A stretch of 64,000 bases of DNA from the NCBI GenBank assembly GCA_963843465.1, contig CAWJKP010000007.1, positions 434,001 to 498,000 of the forward strand, read 5' to 3'. Below, in pieces: positions 32,595-41,831 of the stretch (the first letter of the stretch is position 1; the number at the start of each line of letters is the position of its first letter). This DNA is from CAWJKP01 sp963843465. GTDB taxonomy: Bacteria; Planctomycetota; Planctomycetia; Pirellulales; Thermoguttaceae. The position numbers and the translations under genes are program-made. Under the pieces are notes generated by a model. The model was not told where the DNA came from. It did not search any database and saw nothing but the letters and a program-made list of their open reading frames with translations.

Positions 32595-34296
32595 GTGTTT
32601 CACGATTCGCAAGAGACCGAAAACGCCAGCTCGGTCAGTATCTAACCCCCGAAAGTACCGCCGCGGCAATCGTCGGGGACCTGCACGTCTCGCCGGAATC
32701 GAGGATCATGGAGCCGTCGTTTGGAGAGGGAGCTTTTCTCTTGCAGATACTTGATCATCTCAAGACGGAAATTCCGGAGAGCAAACTTTCCTCATGGTGC
32801 GAGACCCACCTTTTCGGCTGCGAGATTGATGAGAAAGCATACAAGAAAGTCGTACGCACCTGGCAATCGAGAGGGTTAGGGCATTTTCCCAGCAGCCTTG
32901 AGCACTGCGACTTCTTTACTTGGTTGCCCCCCGGCTGCGACAGAGCGTTTGCGACCGACCGCCGAGGGTACCTGAACGCCTCACTCGCGTATTTTGACCT
33001 GATAATTGGAAACCCGCCGTTTGGTGGAAGTATAAATGCCAAGATTCAGGATGAGCTAGACGCGATTTTCGGATTTCGGAACGGCAAGAAGATAAAGAAG
33101 GAGACATACTCGTTCTTTATTGTGAAGAGCGTCGATTTGCTCAAGCCTGGGGGCGCTTAGTATTCATCTGCAGCGACACAATCCTTACCATCGCCACGAT
33201 GACGGGACTCCGCAGCTGGCTTCAGAACAATTGCGACATTGAAGTAACGAAGGTGCCTGGCGCGTTTTCAGACACAAATCAGGATATGTTACTCCTTACG
33301 GTCACGAAACGGGAGACCAAGCCAAAACAAATCACGATATTCGGAAGGCACCTTGCCCTTTCTGACATCGAGATGACGCCGAACATGAGCTGGCGGGTGA
33401 ACGGCGACTTTGCGAAATACTTTACCGGGGCGACCGTTGGTGACAAAATGGTTGCAACATCCGGTATGACAATTGGGAAGAATGACCTTTTTCTCCGGCA
33501 TATTACGGACGGACGGGTTTTAGAACCGTACAAGTTTTGCTTCAGCGACCGGCCGATCCAACTCGAACGCGAGATCTCCCAGGCACGGCTCGGCAAACTC
33601 TCCGCGGATCAGGTGCGGAAAATAAAGCGGCTAGAAGCCAGCGGCGCCACCGAAAGAGTAGTTTCATGGACTTCTCTGGCGCGCGCTAGAGAGGTTCGCC
33701 TTCCCAATGACGATTATCGGTTTTATAACAAGGCGTGCTCGCGGATTATCTACTCTGAGCCTGATTGGGTGATATTCTGGCGCGGAGACGGCGAGTACGT
33801 GTACACGTTCAAGAAGACTGGAAACTGGTATCTTCACGGTGTCGGCGGAATGAAATACTTCGGCCGTGAAGGCCTTACCTGGGCACTGATAGCGCCAAAG
33901 CTCTACATGCGCTACTTGCCGGCAGGTTACATTTTGGATAGCGGGGCACCGTGCGCATTTCTGCGCCAAGGTGTTGAACACGATGAGTTGTTCTTCATCC
34001 TGGGATGGTCGCTCACGGATCTTTGCAATACCATCCTTAAGGAAGTATTGAACCATACGAGGAACATCCAGAGCAAAGACTTTGAGCGACTTCCCTATCC
34101 TGCATGGGTTTCCGCTCGCTCGAAACGCGACGCAGTGCTCGCCGTCAAGGAATTGTTGGCAAGGGCGAAGAAGGGGGAGAGGTTTTCATTCAAGAGCGCT
34201 GAGGTCCGGAAGCTGAATGCGCTTTACGAGTGCGAACAGTCTCGCCAGCTTCCGGCGGTCAGGAAGAAGCCCCTTCAGCGGACATTCCAGTTTTGA
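32591..34296 (+). CDS. N6-adenine DNA methyltransferase, TaqI/Eco57I-like (one frameshift)
   Basis: Motif X/I region: RQLGQYLTPESTAAAIV and SRIMEPSFGEGAFLLQIL (the SAM-binding FxGxG-type loop). Motif IV is LIIGNPPFGG (NPPF, catalytic). The C-terminal half (RLPNDDYRFYNKACSRIIY through LLARAKKGERFSFKSAEVRK) is the target-recognition part. The frame changes near 33150: LLKPGGA then stops, while one more G in the GGGGG run gives PGGRLVFICSDTILT. A true defect would leave the cognate nuclease unopposed, so an error or a phase-variable tract is more likely. It has the same AT-rich composition as the upstream gene. Confidence 0.8.
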
Positions 34297-34319
34297 GTTT
34301 CGGCGTATCGAGGGTTGCC

Positions 34320-35119
34320 ATGTCATCTGGGCCGGACCGCGTCACGGTGCCGAAGTTCACGGCCATGAAGGCCGCCGGGCGGAAGATCACCATGCTCACC
34401 GCCTACGACTTTCTCCTGGCCGAGTTGCTCGACTCGACCGGCATCGAGGGGATCCTGGTCGGCGACAGCCTGGGCATGGTCGTCCAGGGCCACCCCACCA
34501 CGCTCCCGGTGACGTTGGACGAAATGATCTACCACGCGGCGATCGTCGGCCGGGCGGTCAAGCGGGCCCTGGTGGTGGTCGACATGCCTTTCCCCACCTA
34601 CCACCTTGGTCCGCACCGGGCGATTGAGAGTGCCGGCCGGATCCTCAAGGAGACCGGCTGCCAGGCGGTGAAGCTCGAAGGCGGCCAGGACCAGGCGGAG
34701 GTGATCGCGGCGCTGGTCTCCGCCGGCATTCCGGTCATGGCCCACGGGGGCCTGCGGCCACAGAGCGTACACCAGCTCGGCGGGTACCGCGTGCAGCGGG
34801 ATCGGCAGCGACTCCTCTCCGACGCCCGCGCCGCCGCCCAGGCCGGAGCTTTCGCCATGGTCTTGGAGTGCATCCCCGCCGAACTGGCGGCGGAGATCAC
34901 CGCAGCCATCCCCATTCCCACGATCGGCATCGGCGCGGTGCCGGCTGCGACGGCCAGGTGCTGGTGCTCTACGACCTGTTGGGGTTGACCGCCGGCGGCG
35001 CGCCCCGGCACGTCAAACGATACGCTGATCTCCGCGCCAGCATCACAAGTGCGGTCATCCAGTACCGTGACGAGGTTCGTTCGGGCGAATTCCCCGGCCC
35101 GGAACAGACGTTTTCGTGA
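34320..35119 (+). CDS. panB: 3-methyl-2-oxobutanoate hydroxymethyltransferase (one frameshift)
   Basis: Catalyses the first step of pantothenate synthesis, making ketopantoate from 3-methyl-2-oxobutanoate and methylene-tetrahydrofolate. Seen motifs: KITMLTAYDFLLAELLDSTG, ILVGDSLGMVVQGH (Mg-binding Asp), VKLEGG, VMAHGGLRPQSVHQLGGYRV and VLYDLLGL. About 265 residues, the normal length. The frame changes near 34945; one extra G restores GIGAGAGCDGQVLVLYDLLG. The start at ATG 34320 is 24 bases after the methylase stop. Other pan genes are not in the window. Confidence 0.9.
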
Positions 35120-35194
35120 CAAGGATGAAGGATGAAGGATAAGGGATAAGGGACAGAAGACGCTGTTTCGCCCTTATCTCTCATCCCTTATCTC

Positions 35195-35923
35195 TTATCC
35201 TTCCTTCCCGGGCGAGAGCGGGAAGTAAATGCCGTCCTCGAAGATCCCGCAGCGGGCCGGTTCGCCGGCGTCGAGGTTTGGCTCGGCGAACTCGCGGATC
35301 TCGCCCAAGGCCGGCCCCAGGCCCGCGAATCGGGCCAGGTCTTGGGCCTGTTCCAGACCGTCGAGGCTCAACTGTCCGCCCACGCTCCCTGCCAGGAACT
35401 CGACCTCGCCGGACGGCGTGGGGAAGTCGAACCGGCTGGCCGTCTCACGGATCCCCAGCCCCCGGAGCCAGGCCTGCACGTAGGCCTCGACCAGCGGGCG
35501 AGCGATGAACACGTGCCCTCGGCTGACCGAGACATAAGCTTGCCGATCGTCCGCCAGTGGGGCTGCCGGGCCCAACAGCGGCCGGACCGGGGCAAAATAG
35601 ATCCGCATCGGCGAACCGTCGCCGCCCGTATTCCAGACCCAAAGCGCATCGTCCTCCGGCACGCGGATCCGCGACGCGACGATCCCCGGGCAGACCGACG
35701 AGATCATCGGCAGGGCGTGATCGCGGGGGAGCAGGGCATATTCCTCCAGCCGGCCCTGGCCGACGTAGGTCAGAACCAGCGGTTCCCGGCCATCGCTGTT
35801 TTTCGGCTGCTGGTCGAAGCGGACCGGAGCCAGTTGCAGATGCGAGAGGTAGGCGGGCAGCACCAGCGAGGCGGCGTAGGCCGCGACGTCTCTTTCATTC
35901 AGGTTGGCCCAAAGGAAGATCAT
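35195..35923 (-). CDS. Hypothetical protein
   Basis: About 242 residues from ATG 35923 (MIFLWANLNERDVAAYAASL). Longer starts would run into the hairpin repeat at 35953. No signal peptide, membrane segment or family motif is recognised. Residues such as LVLTYVGQGRLEEYALLPRD and SRGHVFIARPLVEAYVQAWL suggest a mixed alpha/beta fold. Codon use is like the neighbours. Confidence 0.55.
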   Translation of the reverse strand: MIFLWANLNERDVAAYAASLVLPAYLSHLQLAPVRFDQQPKNSDGREPLVLTYVGQGRLEEYALLPRDHALPMISSVCPGIVASRIRVPEDDALWVWNTGGDGSPMRIYFAPVRPLLGPAAPLADDRQAYVSVSRGHVFIARPLVEAYVQAWLRGLGIRETASRFDFPTPSGEVEFLAGSVGGQLSLDGLEQAQDLARFAGLGPALGEIREFAEPNLDAGEPARCGIFEDGIYFPLSPGKEG

Positions 35924-35952
35924 TCGCGCTATCCCCGCTGCCTCACGGTGGC

Positions 35953-36032
35953 CTGTAGGGAACGCCCTCTGTGGCGTTCCGCGCACGAGCAAAACGGCCC
36001 GTCAGGAACGCCATGGAGGGCGTTCCCTACAG
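35953..36032. repeat. Palindromic repeat, GTAGGGAACGCCCTCC family, copy 2
   Basis: Arms CTGTAGGGAACGCCCTCTGT and complement with one or two mismatches around a 20-base loop. It lies between two minus-strand genes. Confidence 0.86.
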
Positions 36033-36051
36033 CTTTATAGCCGTTTTGCGA

Positions 36052-36936
36052 TTACTCTTCCAGCTTCTCCCCCGGCAACTCTTTGCCCGGATCGAACGGG
36101 TCGTCGTGCTGCGCTTGGGCGAGGCGGATGAGGAGCAATTTCTGCTCCAGCCGGCCGTTGGACTTGGAGGTGAAGAATTGGTGTCCCAGGGTTCCCGGGC
36201 GGGAGTCGAGACTGCTGATCAGGAGCATGTGGCCCGGCGGGAGAACGGCCGTGATGGTGAGGTCGTCGAAGGTCTTCCGGGCCCGGCCCGCCTCCAGCAG
36301 CAAGGCCGCCCCCTCTCCCACGTAGCGTTGGCGAGGCTCGCCATAGTGGACCTCGGGCACGAGATTCAGCCGCACGCGGCCGTCCGCCTCGGGCGCCGCT
36401 TGGAGCGCCAGCAGGCCCTGGGCCTTGGGATAGGTGTGGCCGCAGACGCCCCCGGGCTCGCGGGTGAGCACGGGCAGCTCGTCGTAGACGTCCGAAGCGA
36501 TGATCTCGCTCCGCTTGCCAAAGCGGAGTTGGAGGTAGCGACGGACAACCCGCGGCTCTTGGTCCATTTCCGCGATCTTGAGCTGGCTGGCCATGCCGGG
36601 CGTGGGCGCGGGCTTATCTTTGAGCTCCATGAGCTTGGAAAGGACTTCCGGGGGCTGGCTGCTGATCAGCCCGGCGCGGAAACCGTTCTGCTCCAACCGC
36701 CGCCGCAGGTCGTTGGGGAGTTGCTGCTCGTCAACCTGCTGCCAAAGCACCTGGTTGGCGTCGGGCTGGCCGAAGGGGACGCGGATGAAGAAGATCTCCA
36801 GCACCACGCTGTCGGGCGGGAGTTGCAGCCGGCCGAGCAACGACTTCCCCTCAGGCCGCAGCGGCGAACAGGAGCCGGCGGTCGCCACCATAGCCGCGAT
36901 TACCAGCAGGGCGGTTAACCTCGATCGGCAAGACAT
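36052..36936 (-). CDS. Putative lipoprotein of unknown function
   Basis: About 294 residues from ATG 36936. The N-terminus RLTALLVIAAMVATAGSC ends in a lipobox-like AGSC, so lipid anchoring is likely. The body has EIFFIRVPFGQPDANQVLW, then a region rich in beta strands (RVRLNLVPEVHYGEPRQRYV, TITAVLPPGHMLLISSLDSR). It may belong to a planctomycete envelope family that I cannot name. The longer in-frame start is rejected because it is encoded by a hairpin repeat. Confidence 0.6.
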   Translation of the reverse strand: MSCRSRLTALLVIAAMVATAGSCSPLRPEGKSLLGRLQLPPDSVVLEIFFIRVPFGQPDANQVLWQQVDEQQLPNDLRRRLEQNGFRAGLISSQPPEVLSKLMELKDKPAPTPGMASQLKIAEMDQEPRVVRRYLQLRFGKRSEIIASDVYDELPVLTREPGGVCGHTYPKAQGLLALQAAPEADGRVRLNLVPEVHYGEPRQRYVGEGAALLLEAGRARKTFDDLTITAVLPPGHMLLISSLDSRPGTLGHQFFTSKSNGRLEQKLLLIRLAQAQHDDPFDPGKELPGEKLEE

Positions 36937-36956
36937 AAGGATCGGCAAAGGACATC

Positions 36957-37008
36957 TTGTGGTGCAGGCGTCCCGCCTGCCCATGCAGCCGGGACGGCTG
37001 CACCACAA
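36957..37008. repeat. Palindromic repeat, GTGGTGCAGGCGTCCC family, short copy
   Basis: CTTGTGGTGCAGGCGTCCCG and GGGACGGCTGCACCACAA form one imperfect hairpin, just upstream of the lipoprotein gene. Confidence 0.84.
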
Positions 37009-37153
37009 TAGCGCGGAGTTACTTTTGGACAGGCACTTAGCGACGATCGACCCTCGGGGATGAACTGCGGCGGACAGGCTAGCGATGAGCGCTGCCCGGG
37101 TCAAGGGAAGATTCGCCCCACATCCCTCCTGGAGAGGGGCCGCGTGGCCGGTC

Positions 37154-38194
37154 TCACAACCCCAGCGAGCTTAGATTAGGGACCTGGCCGTTAGTGGGGA
37201 TGTTACGGTTGCCGAGCACCATGTGGAGGTTGGGGTCGATGGAGAAGGCAATGGCCCTGGTGGCCCCGTCGCAAAAGACCATCGAGAATGTCGTGGGGTG
37301 CGCGCTGCCGAAGCTGTAGTAGTTATCCAGCCCCGGGGTGTCCGGCCAGGGCGGGTCGTAGACCCAACGGGTGACGTTGGCGTTGTCGCCGATATACATG
37401 TTCTCGTTGTCTCCGTTGTCCGTCCCCGTGAAGTAGGCGTCCGGCCAGAGATTTTTCTCGCCTGCCAGATACACGTTGCTCAGTCCGTCGAAGACCTGGG
37501 AGGCTTTGACCTGGCTCATGGTGAAGCAAATCCCGGTACCTTTATAGGCCACAACTGCTTGCAACGCGGTCTGAAGGGTCTGCTCGGTCGGCCAAAGCGG
37601 GGGGCCGCAGTCGCCGTTGCCGCAATCGGGCGACCAGATGCCGATGCTCCCAGATTGCGTGAGCTTGTCGCCGCCGTTGGCGGCGTAATCGGACCTCGCG
37701 ACGGCCGTCAAATTGTCGTAATTGACGGGGGTGCCTCCGTTGCCATTTCCGTGTTCTGCGCCGGCCTTAAACGGGTAGAGGATGGCGCGGCGGCGGGTGG
37801 GGCAGTTGAACATCGTCAGCGGCGTCTGCACCCGCTGGGCGTTGGCCGTGGACTTGGCCGTTGCGGAGAGCCCTTGGCCCAGGTCGTACAGCGGCTGCTG
37901 TTCCAGGTAGGGAAGGACGCTGTTAACCCAACCTCCGCATTGGTGATAGTCGAAGCCGCGGTCCGCGTCGCCCACGTAACCCCAGCCCCAACCGCCGGTA
38001 GGGAAGAAGCCGTGGTGGCTCTCGTGCTGGAGCATCGCCAGCCCGATCTGCTTCAGGTTGTTCAGGCACGTTGCCCGCCGGGCGGCCTCCCGGGCGGCTT
38101 GCACGGCCGGCATCAACAGCGAGACGAGGATCCCGATGATCGTGATCACCACCAGCAATTCGACGAGCGTAAAGGCCTGCCTGCGGCTTGACAT
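37154..38194 (-). CDS. DUF1559 pseudopilin-like protein
   Basis: A protein of 346 residues. The N-terminus RRQAFTLVELLVVITIIGIL is a type IV/type II prepilin signal with the Glu at +5. The DUF1559 body follows (REAARRATCLNNLKQIGLAM), then the C-terminal H-X9-DG motif (HPTTFSMVFCDG, exactly nine residues between His and Asp-Gly). This family is strongly expanded in planctomycetes and is thought to be processed by prepilin peptidase and to form envelope filaments or pseudopili. No other secretion gene is adjacent. Confidence 0.92.
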   Translation of the reverse strand: MSSRRQAFTLVELLVVITIIGILVSLLMPAVQAAREAARRATCLNNLKQIGLAMLQHESHHGFFPTGGWGWGYVGDADRGFDYHQCGGWVNSVLPYLEQQPLYDLGQGLSATAKSTANAQRVQTPLTMFNCPTRRRAILYPFKAGAEHGNGNGGTPVNYDNLTAVARSDYAANGGDKLTQSGSIGIWSPDCGNGDCGPPLWPTEQTLQTALQAVVAYKGTGICFTMSQVKASQVFDGLSNVYLAGEKNLWPDAYFTGTDNGDNENMYIGDNANVTRWVYDPPWPDTPGLDNYYSFGSAHPTTFSMVFCDGATRAIAFSIDPNLHMVLGNRNIPTNGQVPNLSSLGL

Positions 38195-38286
38195 GGGCGT
38201 CCTCGACGAAAGTTCTCTTGCTCCCTGCCCTTAGTCTAACCGACCCCGCAAGCGGGTCAAGCAGGGCGTAGGGTGGGTCGAGACGG

Positions 38287-38384
38287 GTAGGGTGGGACAA
38301 GCTCGCGTAAGCGAGCGCCGGCCCGCCAAGTTTGCCAGCTCCCGGTGGGCCGGCGGCCGCCAAGGCGGCCTTGTCCCACCCTAC
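38287..38384. repeat. Palindromic repeat, GTAGGGTGGGACAAGC family, copy 2
   Basis: Same architecture and almost the same sequence as 4499-4596, with matching outer arms and a GGTGGGCCGGC inner arm. A GTAGGGTGGGTCGAG half-copy lies directly upstream at 38269. The remainder of 38195-38507 has no supported gene. Confidence 0.88.
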
Positions 38385-38507
38385 GATCGCTTGAACGCTT
38401 CCTCCAAGACCTCCTCTGGCCAATTTTCCGCCTTGAAGCTTCGCCCGTGATGCGGCCCAATGGGAGGCGTGGTGATCAATTCCCGCCAGAACCCCTTGGA
38501 ACGAGCC

Positions 38508-38717
38508 ATGAACCCGACCCAACAGATCGACACCTGTTGCCCCTGTGGACGGCCATTGGTAGGCGTCATTAGCCATCGCGGGCGACGGACCTCGCTGACG
38601 CTGGTCGACGCCGCGGCGGACGAGCCTCAACCCCCGGTCACCGTCTGCCCCAGTTGTCGCCGGGCACTGCCCCGCCTGACGGCCGAGCAATTCAAGGACG
38701 AAGTCGCCCGTGGCTGA
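38508..38717 (+). CDS. Small two-CxxC protein, possibly zinc-binding
   Basis: About 69 residues from ATG 38508. Two cysteine pairs (TCCPCGRPL and VCPSCRRALP) are 37 residues apart and could hold one zinc. There is no signal peptide. An opposite-strand frame (38381-38569) ending SFKAENWPEEVLEEAFKRS is also plausible, and one of the two may be a shadow. Confidence 0.4.
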   Translation: MNPTQQIDTCCPCGRPLVGVISHRGRRTSLTLVDAAADEPQPPVTVCPSCRRALPRLTAEQFKDEVARG

Positions 38718-38759
38718 CCCGGTAAGAGAGAGTGGTTGGCAACCGGCGGTCAGTACGAG

Positions 38760-38838
38760 CGACGCGGGGACGCGGAGATGGGGGGACGCGGGGATATTCC
38801 CGCGTCTCCGTGTCACCGCGTCGCCGCGTCCCCGCGTC
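38760..38838. repeat. Palindromic repeat, GACGCGGGGA family, copy 2
   Basis: GACGCGGGGACGCGGAGATG and CGCGTCGCCGCGTCCCCGCG form nested stems around GGACGCGGGGATATTCCCGC. Same family as 27806-27866. Confidence 0.75.
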
Positions 38839-38854
38839 TTTCTGGACTTCTGAC

Positions 38855-39322
38855 TCAGTTCGCCGGAGGAGGCGTGTACTGCGGGATAGGCTGGGGCGCA
38901 TACTGCGGCGGCGGGGCGCCCTGAGGAGCATACTGCGACGCGGACGACTGCGGACCAGATGGCTGATAAGCCGGCTGCTGGTAGGTTGGCTGCGGCTGGT
39001 ACGCCGGTTGGGCCTGGTAGGCGGATTGCGGCGGGGTGCTCGGGACCTGGTACACCGCCTGAGGAGCAGGGGCCCCCGGTACGTAGACCGGGGGCGGCGC
39101 CACGTAGACGGGAGCGGTGCCGGGCGCCACGTAAACGGGAGGCGGCGCCACGTAGACCCGGTAGGGATAGTACGGGTAATAATGCGGGTAAGGATGGTAG
39201 TAATAGGGGCCGGGAACGCCCAGGCCGATGCCGATCCGCACCTGGGCGGGGGCCGGCGAAGACCAGCCAACGACGAGAACCACCAGCACCGCAGCAACCA
39301 ACCATAGCTTTCGGCTGTTCAT
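38855..39322 (-). CDS. Exported Pro/Tyr-rich protein
   Basis: A protein of 155 residues. The signal peptide is KLWLVAAVLVVLVVGWSSPA. The mature part is low complexity: YYYHPYPHYYPYYPYRVYV, then repeated VYVAPPPVYV units and a Gln/Pro/Tyr tail (AYQPQPTYQQPAYQ). Such proteins occur at bacterial surfaces as disordered or matrix-like components. No enzymatic role is expected. Confidence 0.7.
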   Translation of the reverse strand: MNSRKLWLVAAVLVVLVVGWSSPAPAQVRIGIGLGVPGPYYYHPYPHYYPYYPYRVYVAPPPVYVAPGTAPVYVAPPPVYVPGAPAPQAVYQVPSTPPQSAYQAQPAYQPQPTYQQPAYQPSGPQSSASQYAPQGAPPPQYAPQPIPQYTPPPAN

Positions 39323-39536
39323 GGCAAATCCTCTCTTTCCGCAATGTCCGCCCTACGTTCCACCAGCGCGCTTCGGCGGACGCGGACTTTACCATTTCCT
39401 GCTAAATCGGCAAATCCCATTTCTCGAACAACTTATTTTCTCGGGGGCGGCCGGAAAATCGTTTTCGCGGCGGGTTTTCGGGGTGTCGTCGCCCGGCGAC
39501 AGTCGCTAGAATGCGGCCTTCACGGATGGAGAAGAA

Positions 39537-40823
39537 ATGATCGACGCCGAGATTGCCGCCGAGATCGTGGGCCTTGTCCCCCACTGGTACCGCGCCGAGT
39601 GTGGTCCCGAAAAATACTCGATCAAGGTCGGGCAGCATCGGGAGTTCTTCTACAACCATCGCAAGCTCACGCCCAGGCTCGAGGACTTCCTCGCCATCGT
39701 CCAGCGGCGGATGAAGGACATCCAGCTCAACTATTTCAACGTCTTCCCCGGCCTGGTGGACGTGCTCCTGGAGAGCCTGGTCCTGGAGTGGCTGCGGCTC
39801 CACTCCCAGCGGACCAACTGGACGAAGCTCATGAAGTATCTGGAAGAGCTCTCCTGCCGCACGTTCGAGAACCAGCCCGTCGCTTTGAACCTGATCCTCC
39901 GGCCGGGCCAAGGCGAGGGCGACATCACCCAAACGCACCTGCAAAAGGTCTTCGACCAGTTGGCCTCCTCGCCGTTGTCGTACCTGGTGGTGGACCCCGA
40001 CCTGCAGTTTATCGACTACGGCGAAGTCAGTTGGTCGCAGGTCAACGGAGACCTGTTCCACAAGTTCTATCCCGAGCTGCTGCACCCCATCCACTGCGTG
40101 CTGGAGGACGAGGACCTTTCCGCCCATCTGACCGCGCAGGGCGACCTGGTCTTCATGAACAAGGACGGCCTGCTGGCGGCCCGGCGCAAGCGCAAGTGGA
40201 AGATCTACGACGTGCGGACCTTCAAGAACGGCCTGGCCCAGTGCATGGGGAAGGCCACGGTCGGGGCCAATCTCTTCGAGATCGTCTTCGACCTGAGCTT
40301 CGCGCGCTACGGCTCGCTGTTGGTCTACGATCCCCGTCACCAGATCCGCGAGCGGATCCTCAACCAACAAAGCATCGTTTTCCCGGGCTGGAAAGACGAC
40401 GGCAAGACCAACGGCAACGGGCTCGCAGCCGGCGGCAACGGACAGGCGACGAACGGGAAATCGGCCGCCGGCGCCGCCTCGCCGCGGGCGTCCATCGCCT
40501 GCCAGGATCTGATCGCCCGCTCGCTCATGGATCTCGGACTGGGCGAAGGCGTGGGGGCCTTGAAGCGGAAGCGCCGGCTGATCGAGCTGGCCCGCGTGGA
40601 CGGCGCCGTGGTCTTCGACGACCAGCACCTGCTGGCGGTGGGCGCGATCATCAGGGCCCACCCCGACGTGGGAAGCCAACTGGGAGCGCGGACCACCGCC
40701 GCCAAGTCGGCCTATCTCTGGGGCGCCCATCCCGTGAAGGTCAGCTCCGACGGGGACGTCACGATCTACTTCAAGAGCCGCAAGGGCAGCGACTGCTGCG
40801 ACGCGGTGATGCACTTCCTGTGA
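39537..40823 (+). CDS. DAC-like (DisA_N) domain protein with altered RHR motif
   Basis: A protein of 428 residues. Residues 1-300 are an unrecognised alpha/beta region (FYNHRKLTPRLEDFLAIVQR). After a Gly/Asn-rich linker (GNGLAAGGNGQATNGKSAAG), the last 90 residues resemble the diadenylate cyclase fold: DGA at 354-356, then GARTTAAKSAYLWG with Arg 385, then VSSDGDVTIYF. In active enzymes the second motif is RHR about 31-33 residues after DGA; here it is R-T-T, and the following Glu is lost. It may therefore bind c-di-AMP or ATP without making c-di-AMP (inference). A TAGAAT-like -10 lies about 28 bases upstream. Confidence 0.6.
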   Translation: MIDAEIAAEIVGLVPHWYRAECGPEKYSIKVGQHREFFYNHRKLTPRLEDFLAIVQRRMKDIQLNYFNVFPGLVDVLLESLVLEWLRLHSQRTNWTKLMKYLEELSCRTFENQPVALNLILRPGQGEGDITQTHLQKVFDQLASSPLSYLVVDPDLQFIDYGEVSWSQVNGDLFHKFYPELLHPIHCVLEDEDLSAHLTAQGDLVFMNKDGLLAARRKRKWKIYDVRTFKNGLAQCMGKATVGANLFEIVFDLSFARYGSLLVYDPRHQIRERILNQQSIVFPGWKDDGKTNGNGLAAGGNGQATNGKSAAGAASPRASIACQDLIARSLMDLGLGEGVGALKRKRRLIELARVDGAVVFDDQHLLAVGAIIRAHPDVGSQLGARTTAAKSAYLWGAHPVKVSSDGDVTIYFKSRKGSDCCDAVMHFL

Positions 40824-40825
40824 GG

Positions 40826-41001
40826 CCCCCTCTCCCTCCGGGAGAGGGTTGGGGTGAGGGCGGATTGGCGAGAGTGTGCTCTTCGGTTAGTCCCTCTAAC
40901 GTGCAATCTCCTGTCAGCAAGAATCAATCCGCCTCCGCCATGGGCTGAGTCAGGTCCAGCTTCCCCTCACCCCCTGCCCCTCTCCCGGAGGGAGAGGGGA
41001 G
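40826..41001. repeat. Inverted repeat, CCCCTCTCCCTCCGGG family
   Basis: Arms CCCCTCTCCCTCCGGGAG and CTCCCGGAGGGAGAGGGG lie about 140 bases apart between convergent genes. The right arm encodes the last residues of LexA (SLRERGRG), so LexA ends inside the repeat. Confidence 0.75.
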
Positions 41002-41617
41002 TTACGGTTAAGTCCACTTTCCGCACCACGCCCTCGATGACGCCCAGCACGCGGGCGTCCTTGACGAAGATCGGCTTCATCGCGGCGTTGGCCGGCTCCA
41101 GGCGGATGCGGTTCTTCTCGGGGTACCAACGCTTGAGCGTGGCCTCGTTCTCGTCGGTCAGGGCCACCACGATCTGGCCCTTGTGAGCCGTCTTCTGACG
41201 GCGGACGACCACGTAGTCGCCGTCGGCGATGTGGTCCTCGATCATCGAGTCGCCCTCGACCTTCAGCACGAAGAGGTTCTGGTCCCGGTTGGCAAAGATG
41301 GCGCTGAAGTCGATCCGCTCGTCCTGTTGGATGGCCTCGTGCAACACGCCGGCGGCGATCCGCCCGACCAGCGGCAGCCCGCTGTCCCGCAGAGGCTCGG
41401 CCGCCAGCCGGATCGCCCGCGACATGTTCGGCTCGCGAGTGATCAGCCGCTTCTTCTCCAGGGCCTTCAAGTGGCACATCACGCCGTTGGGCGAGCGGAT
41501 GCCGAATTGCTGGCCGATCTCGCGGACCGTCGGGCCGTAACCGCGGTTGCGGATCTTGTCGCGAATGAATTCGTAAACCGCCTTCTGTTTCTCCGTCAAC
41601 ACGTCGCTCGGCTGCAT
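40967..41617 (-). CDS. lexA: LexA repressor
   Basis: About 216 residues from ATG 41617, with a GGGGGAACC leader. The winged helix is KQKAVYEFIRDKIRNRGYGP and VREIGQQFGIRSPNGVMCHL. The cleavage site Ala-Gly is in GRIAAGVLHEA. The catalytic Ser is in VEGDSMIEDHI and the Lys in NEATLKRWYPEKN. It represses the SOS regulon and cleaves itself with RecA. The C-terminal SLRERGRG is encoded by a repeat arm and differs from the normal end, so the native end was probably near VVRKV. It is likely autoregulated (see the site at 41709). Confidence 0.93.
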   Translation of the reverse strand: MQPSDVLTEKQKAVYEFIRDKIRNRGYGPTVREIGQQFGIRSPNGVMCHLKALEKKRLITREPNMSRAIRLAAEPLRDSGLPLVGRIAAGVLHEAIQQDERIDFSAIFANRDQNLFVLKVEGDSMIEDHIADGDYVVVRRQKTAHKGQIVVALTDENEATLKRWYPEKNRIRLEPANAAMKPIFVKDARVLGVIEGVVRKVDLTVTPLSLRERGRG

Positions 41618-41708
41618 CGAGGTTCCCCCTATACGGGTTACAAGAGTTGTATCCGCTTGGCAGCAATGGTGCCGCTGGCTGGACTCCAAGTCCTCGCCTT
41701 CCTGGACA

Positions 41709-41741
41709 ATCGTACAATATACGGCTGTTCAGAGTCAACAG
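41709..41741 (-). promoter_or_regulatory. Candidate lexA promoter and operator
   Basis: On the minus strand, TTGACT (41738-41733) and TACGAT (41714-41709) are 18 bases apart. The inverted arms CTGTT/AACAG (41725-41741) overlap the -35, and GTA/TAC (41712-41722) overlap the -10. Either could be the LexA site; the planctomycete SOS box is not known to me. Confidence 0.4.
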
Positions 41742-41831
41742 GTTTGCGACGAGATTCTTATGCCCCCCTTGAAAAGGGTAGTGTCCGGGTAGTGCTGTTC
41801 CGCCCGGCTGGCCGGGGGTACAATCCTTGGT

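Noticed and set aside
36937..37104. Extended N-terminus of the putative lipoprotein
   Set aside because: The extra codons are read from a hairpin repeat, and the lipoprotein signal starts at the internal ATG.
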